Shown here in pieces: positions 58,311 to 64,000 of a stretch of 64,000 nucleotides of DNA (position 1 is its first letter; every line of letters begins with the position of its first letter). The position numbers were made by a program, and so were the translations under genes. The stretch covers positions 143,028,288-143,092,287 of the forward strand of contig NC_089978.1 in NCBI RefSeq assembly GCF_036417845.1, in the 5' to 3' direction. A model generated the notes under the pieces. The model did no database searches. It was given only the letters and a program-made list of their open reading frames with translations, and was not told where the DNA came from. The DNA comes from Apteryx mantelli (Eukaryota > Chordata > Aves > Apterygiformes > Apterygidae).

Positions 58311-61300
58311 GAGACTGCACACTTGGGTTCATCTCTAGGTTTGTATTTATGGATTTTGAATTTGAATGATTACAGGCTTGATGCTTGGGAGAACTGCTAA
58401 CTATCAAAAAGTGACATTTATTTTCTTTGGTCAAACAGGGACAATGACCTATCAGAGGTCTGAGAGAAGAAGAAGAAATAACAAATAATACTAAGTACCA
58501 TATCCTAGATTAATAAACTCCACAGCTGAAAACAGCTTAGCCATGGTGGTTTCTATCAAAATAACACGAGTGGTTGGAATGCAAACAAACTAATAAAAAT
58601 AAATATATCAAGAACTCATTTTTTGAGTTTGAGTGATAAACAGCCTGAACTACAGTTAAACTTAGATGATGAAAAAACTCTCCATTTTACAAATACTTAT
58701 CAGCTGTTTAATAAGACTGTACACTCTACTGTGGAATAAGAAAAGCAATCTCTGCTTTTAGAGAAATTAAAATAAATCAAGCAAATTAAAAGTGGCAAAA
58801 TATCAACTTCAGATCTAGCAGTTATCAGCCCTGCTATCATCACATGGAATAATCCTTTGAAAACAAAAGGTAACCTTCTAATCTCACTAAAGGCAATGAG
58901 TCAGTTTTTACCAGAAATTTAAAGCTTTTTTTTTTGCCCAAAATGCATTTCCCTGAAGCTTTCTTTTTCTCTAGAAAAGTTGATAATAATTTATTAGAGG
59001 AACTAAGAGATTACAATGGTGGGGGGGGAGGGAGGGGAAGACAACATGGACACCCAAAACCCCAGAGATTTTCAATCTTGTGATCTTTTCAGACAATGAA
59101 CCAGAGTATCTGGATGTGTACTTTTAGCTTAGCTATTTATTGAGCAAGTATTTTAGTTCCGGAAATGCCCTAAAGTAAATTATATTTTACAGAAAGTCAT
59201 TTTGGATGAACCTTAGATTTTATAAATAATTACCAGACTATGAGGAAGAATTATTGAAGCTTAAAATGTGTACTTTTTATTTTAAAGGTCACTTTACAGT
59301 GATCTAGCAACAGATCCACAATAGATATTTAGAGTTTGTAGTTCTACTGTTCTCAGTAAGAAGATGAGCCTAAAGTTTTCTGAGCTGTTTAGGAACCTTA
59401 CTTGAGGAAACCCCCAGCTCTGTGCATAGCCATGTACATAGCCCTCTTAAATAATGATTAGTGACTATACAAAAAGAAAGACATTAAACACAGACTAGAT
59501 CTGATGCACTTTCCAAACCAAATCCCTAAAAAAAAAAATTAAAAAAAAAAAATTCAGTGTAGCATGGAAAAAGCAGAAGTACAAATACGTTCTCCTGCAT
59601 TTGTTTTAATCTACATTGATTTTGATCTTCCCTAGCACTAAATGTTTCCTTTTGCTATTGATTCACAAGTCATAAAGCAAAAGAAGAAAGCAGGTAGCAA
59701 TATTACAAGGCCAGAACTCCACATGCTGACAATAATGCCAAGTTCTGAATGTGCGAGGAACTAACTACTGCCAATACAGAGCTAAAGGAATGCACCACAG
59801 CTTCTGAAGGCAGTGTGACTAAGCTACAAGGCTCACAAATGACCAGACTGACCTGCCTAAGCTCATAGAAACTTTTGAAAGAAATGTTATTCATCTGCAC
59901 AATCAATACAATTCCATGGGCTATATTATGCAGATACTCCAACACACTCAAGCTGAAAACTTTTGGTTAACAAACTCTGTTAAAGACCAGTTTGTGCACT
60001 GAATTTCCTCATGCCTGAAATGTGGTAAAAATGTTGAAATACTGATGATTCTAGATGCTGAATATCAGGAATATGATGCAAGTGATGAAAAAGACATTTG
60101 CGCAACACACTTTGAAGAACAATAACAATAGACAGTTACCATTCTTCTTCTATATTTAGGTGAAAAAGCACTCCACAGTTAAGACAAATTCATGATTTAC
60201 TCAAAGGCTGAAAAAAATATTTCTCTGAAGTAGCTAATGATCTGGATGTGTTAACGATGGCATAATGTTAAGGGAGTAACACCATCCTACCCTGCAAATG
60301 CCTGCGATAACATTCTCAGGAAAGCTATCAAGCTCCTGTAGTATGTTTGGGAATAAGTTCTGATTATGTGAGGTCTGCAAGATTGTAGGAAGTCTATAAA
60401 CATGAGCTGATTAAATTAGAAATCCTCAGTAATCACATCCTCTCATTTCCTCAGCATAGTCTCCAAAACGTCTTGGAAAGGATTCACGTCCTGTACTACA
60501 TAAAGCAAGACGACTCTGTTTTTCTGATTTCAGAAACAAAAATTGGTGTATCTATCACTTTAATGCTAAATTGGAGATTCCCAAGTGTTACTATCCTTAG
60601 AAAGGAATCTGTATCTGCAACAGTAAGATTCTGCTACAGAATCACAACTGTATATCAAAAAGAAGTAAAAACTCTAGTCAGCACTCAGGGTACCTTTCAT
60701 TTCTGTTACCTGGCTTTCCAAATTGAAAACATTACTGCTCATTTAGGAAAGAATGATGTCGGTAGAAATAACTGGTAGTTTAAGCTAGTAGTCAAAATCT
60801 TCTGTTATAACAAGGACAAAAGCAATACTTCTCTTCCTGGCTAACACATCCTTGGATGAGAGAATATCTGAGAGGAGACAGCATTAATTTTCCAACCCCC
60901 ATACACACTTAAAATCCTTCACTACTGGGAAAGACAGCATCAAACATATCAGTTCATTGTCATGCTCATTAATTCCAGAAGAGCAAGGAGAACCATTAGG
61001 AATAAGCTTGTCAGCAATAAAATTACTGGCAATGGTATTATTACAACTGGAGGGAGTCAAACCACTGTCACAGGGGGTGGCAACATAAAATCCTCTAATG
61101 AAGGCAGGCTGTGCTGAACGGAGATACATTTTCAGTCAGTTGCTAGGATTCACTACTTATGGATATTCAGTACTTTTTTTTTTTTTTTTAAATCCCCTAA
61201 AGATATTGGCAAACTTAAGGACCATAGATGATGGCCATGGAGACAATGGCTGATCCAAAGCCAACTTCTAGGGATTTTCTTTCTCTCTCAGGATGCATTC

Positions 61301-62806
61301 TCATAGTATACTTGATACAAAATTTACTCAAACTGAGTAAACTGAGGTTTGCCTTTGAAAGGATGATTTTGCTTTCTTCCTCCCTTTACTGCCACCTCGG
61401 ACTGTGCCTTCTCTCCGTTGAGTCAGATCTAGCAGTCGTTCATTCCATAGACCTGAGTAAATTTTTCGTTGGATATGAAAAATAATCAAACGCATCCTAA
61501 AGGCTCGTGATCATTAGATTCAATGCAAGAGAGACAGCAGAAACAAATGAAATTAGAGAACAGAAAAAGAACTTCATCTTTTGGCAATCGCCAACAGGTA
61601 GATATTAAATGCAACGTGACACTGCACCCTCAAGAGCTTAAGGTGTTCAAAGTGGCTACTAAAAACACTGAAACTGCTGGAGTCTCCTGTTCTAAATACT
61701 CAAGGTCAGATACAGAGATTTCTTCTGTGAAGTTCATTTCCAGGCTGAATGCCCTACTTTTGTCCCTTGAGAAAGAGGTCTATGTACAGAAAATCCCTCT
61801 GTAACATAGCCTTCTTTTAAACAAAGCATCACAGAGGCCTGGCAGCCTGGAACTCTGGCTTCCATGTGTAATAAAGAAAAGCAACAACCATGCTAGCACG
61901 TCATTTCAGAGAAAAAGAGGAGAATTTCTCAAGCATTCAGCAATAAAAGTCAACACTGAAAATGGTATCATGGTCTAACAACTCAGTAAACTAACTACCT
62001 GAGAATGAACGAAAAGAAGAGCTGCGAGATGCAACTCCAACCTTTAGAGCATAGCAATGGACAGTAGGGGTTAACTAAAAGGAAATCGGGGCAACAGTCT
62101 CCACTATTATGTCCTTATGTCAGGAAAAACAAAGAAAAAAAAGGGTTTTGTGTGTATTTAATATGCACACAACTGAAGTAGAATGTATATGCCCAAGCAT
62201 TAAACAAAACAAAAAAACTGCCACAAAGTTAGGAACTTTTGCCTGGCATCAACTGGTATAACAATAATTGGGATACTACTGTTTTCCTAAGTGCACCACC
62301 CACTTTGGTTACTTTGGTAGATATTCACATAAAACACTGTTCAGTAGCCATGGCTTCAAGCAGTAAAACCCTTTTCAATTAGCTTGGGCTAGCCATAGGC
62401 AAAATTACATACCTGATGTGCCTCTAAGGGCTTGAGCAACATTTACATAAAGGCTTGCACCTATATATTTAAACCAAAAGATACCGTATTTTATGTAGGC
62501 AATTTAAGTTTGGCTTATTTTGATGTGACTGAATAAACTTAAAGCTAATTCAAGCCATATAGTTTAACCAAACTAAAGGGGTCCACACAGCCCTTGTAAC
62601 TTCTCCTGTACTCCAGCTGAAGAAGATATTCTTTAACAAGTGTAAGCTTGCATGTTGACAATTCCTTAGAGGCTCTCAACCAGCATAATTCCACTTGAAG
62701 AACCTAGTGAGAGCCATTTTAGTTTTCACCTTAGTTACTGAAGAAAAATATTCTGCAAATATAGACCAATGCTAAATAACGAAAGAGTAAGCTGAACCAG
62801 AGAGGG

Positions 62807-62830
62807 AAAATAAAATAAAATAAAATAAAA
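62807..62830. repeat. (AAAAT)n simple repeat
   Basis: About five AAAAT units in a RIBC2 intron. Confidence 0.95.
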
Positions 62831-63430
62831 AGTACCATAGCAGTAAGACAAAGTACTGGAGTCTGTCAGATAACAATACTAAGGCAAATACTAAAACATG
62901 ACATGAGCCTATTCTTTAAGTTCCGAAGCATGTTCGATAAGCAATGAAAACAAATACCAAGGAAGCAGTCAAAATGCCCAAAATGGTGGTGTTGGGGCAT
63001 TAAGATAAGCAATAAAGACAAAGTTACTGATAGTAGTATTTCCACACAAGCAAAGAGATAAGCAAGCAGACACAGAGTACTAAGTTCATCAGATGATAGA
63101 TATAAAACCAGAAAGAAGCTTGGGCGGCTTCTGCTCTACCCGAATTTACAGACCAGAAGTCTTTGAGAGCTTGGGGAGTTCTGACTGCCTTTTAGTTAGC
63201 AAGCTAAGGTCTAGGACTGAGAATTCTGGCAGAGGATAACTAGATCCTGGTAGAAAATAAAGAAGTGAATGAATCGTATTTTTTGATTACTGAAACAAGC
63301 TTAGAACTCAGCTGCTAAAAAACCTTTCCCACAATATCGTTATTCATTGAACAGTTACTCATTGTTTTTTATTCTTTTTAAAAAGAAAAAAAAACACAGA
63401 AGGAAAATAAGATGAACAATGTGAATTTAC

Positions 63431-63549
63431 CTGGGCTCTATTAAAATCTTTAGTAACTGCACAAACAGCACGTCTCATTTCTTCATCTGTTCTTTGTAGT
63501 TCCATGGCCTTTCGGTCAAGTTCAATCCTATTCTTGTCATAGAGATCAT
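63431..63549 (-). CDS. RIBC2: RIBC2, internal coding exon (RIB43A coiled coil)
   Basis: This 119-bp exon has a TTTAG acceptor and a GTAAAT donor. Two bases finish a codon from an upstream exon outside the window, then 39 codons follow. The product begins DLYDKNRIELDRKAMELQ and ends RRAVCAVTKDFNRAQ. The RxAVCAxxKDFN block is shared with vertebrate RIBC2 just before the ERKK segment that opens the next exon, as here. Together the four exons give about 197 codons, roughly the C-terminal half of a protein of about 380 residues. The upstream exons and promoter lie beyond 64000. Confidence 0.93.
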
Positions 63550-64000
63550 CTAAATTAGATTAAAATGAAATTTAGTTATTATTCATGGATGTGACATGCT
63601 GTATGTACATGCCACTATAAAAAAAAAAAGTTACTGACTGAGAAGCTACAAATATACTAAACTGAATTACATAACTATTCCCATATCCTACCACTGAAGA
63701 TGAATGAATTTCAGATGACTCAAGAAATCAGTTTATTATGTAACCCATCTTGTTTTAACACTTAGACAAAAGAGAAAAATGTATGTTAAGTATTGTAGAA
63801 AAATACTTTTTCATGATAGAAACTTAAAAAAAAAATCAGAATTATTTTGTCTGCTCTAGAATACTAGAAATTGGACAACTTGGCCTACTGAAGTAAACCC
63901 TCTAACACGCAAAATATAGATGTTTATTCAAAATGTCCTGACTCTTCATTTGAGCTGTATAACAAAAACGAAGTGCAGGTAATAATACAGTCACCACATG
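63550..64000 (-). other. RIBC2: RIBC2 intron (partial)
   Basis: AT-rich intron sequence upstream of the first visible RIBC2 exon, running off the window. No exon or repeat is recognised apart from short A-runs. Confidence 0.75.

Larger units (their letters stand above)
56484..63430 (-). other. RIBC2: RIBC2 intron
   Basis: This is a 6.9 kb phase-0 intron with a GTAAAT donor. It carries the CR1 copy at 57591-58310, A-rich runs near 59526-59553, a G-tract cluster at about 59021-59038, a T-run near 61171-61188 and an AAAAT repeat at 62807-62830. The open frames at 60473-60778 and 61523-61804 (+ strand) show no family motifs. A short block around 62500-62600 may be another MITE-like relic (it ends GGGGTCCACACAG). 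Otherwise nothing is recognised. Confidence 0.85.

Noticed and set aside
61523-61804. 93-codon + strand frame in a RIBC2 intron
   Set aside because: No motif, opposite strand to the gene, and no supporting splice or promoter signal.
1-64000. CRISPR arrays, operons, phage-like or toxin/antitoxin modules, tRNA or rRNA genes
   Set aside because: None seen. Spliced genes, CR1 elements and a CpG island identify vertebrate nuclear DNA. The tandem repeats present are microsatellites without spacers.

Overview
The window looks like vertebrate nuclear DNA, most probably from a bird. It is AT-rich and intron-dominated, with one sharp CpG island. The repeats are mainly CR1 non-LTR retrotransposons, including two with the typical bird CR1 3' end (a repeated ATTCTGTGATT-like tail, seen in reverse complement at 2573 and 57591). 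The species cannot be named from this sequence.

Two genes are supported, both on the minus strand and both cut by the window edges. At the left is the 5' end of fibulin-1 (FBLN1). Exon 1 (16643 down to 16568) lies in the CpG island and encodes a signal peptide. After a 14.2 kb intron, exon 2 (2393 down to 2294) encodes the start of the anaphylatoxin-like region. Later exons lie beyond position 1. At the right are the last four coding exons of RIBC2 (63549-63431, 56483-56256, 54378-54212, 53224-53143), an axonemal microtubule inner protein. Its 5' exons lie beyond 64000. All junctions have AG/GT sites and compatible phases. The order RIBC2 then FBLN1 on one strand is the order I recall from mammals, so the linkage supports both names. 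The genes are unrelated in function: one is an extracellular-matrix glycoprotein, the other a ciliary protein.

Layout (+ coordinates): 1-2293, FBLN1 intron 2 with a probable solitary retroviral LTR; 2294-2393, FBLN1 exon 2; 2394-16567, intron 1 with a CR1 tip, a striking 125-bp foldback, MIR-like and CR1 relics; 15880-16720, CpG island with exon 1; about 16900-53100, intergenic, with no supported gene, several old CR1 copies in both orientations, MIR-like and MITE-like relics, microsatellites and a 57-bp inverted duplication; 53143-63549, RIBC2, whose introns carry a GC-rich LTR-like insertion and a relatively young CR1.

I found no previously undescribed multi-gene system. The signals most worth a second look are the two long inverted duplications (2973-3097 and 47128-47467), the smaller perfect hairpins, and the two LTR-like insertions. 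Repeat names rest on remembered consensus features and were not checked against a database.
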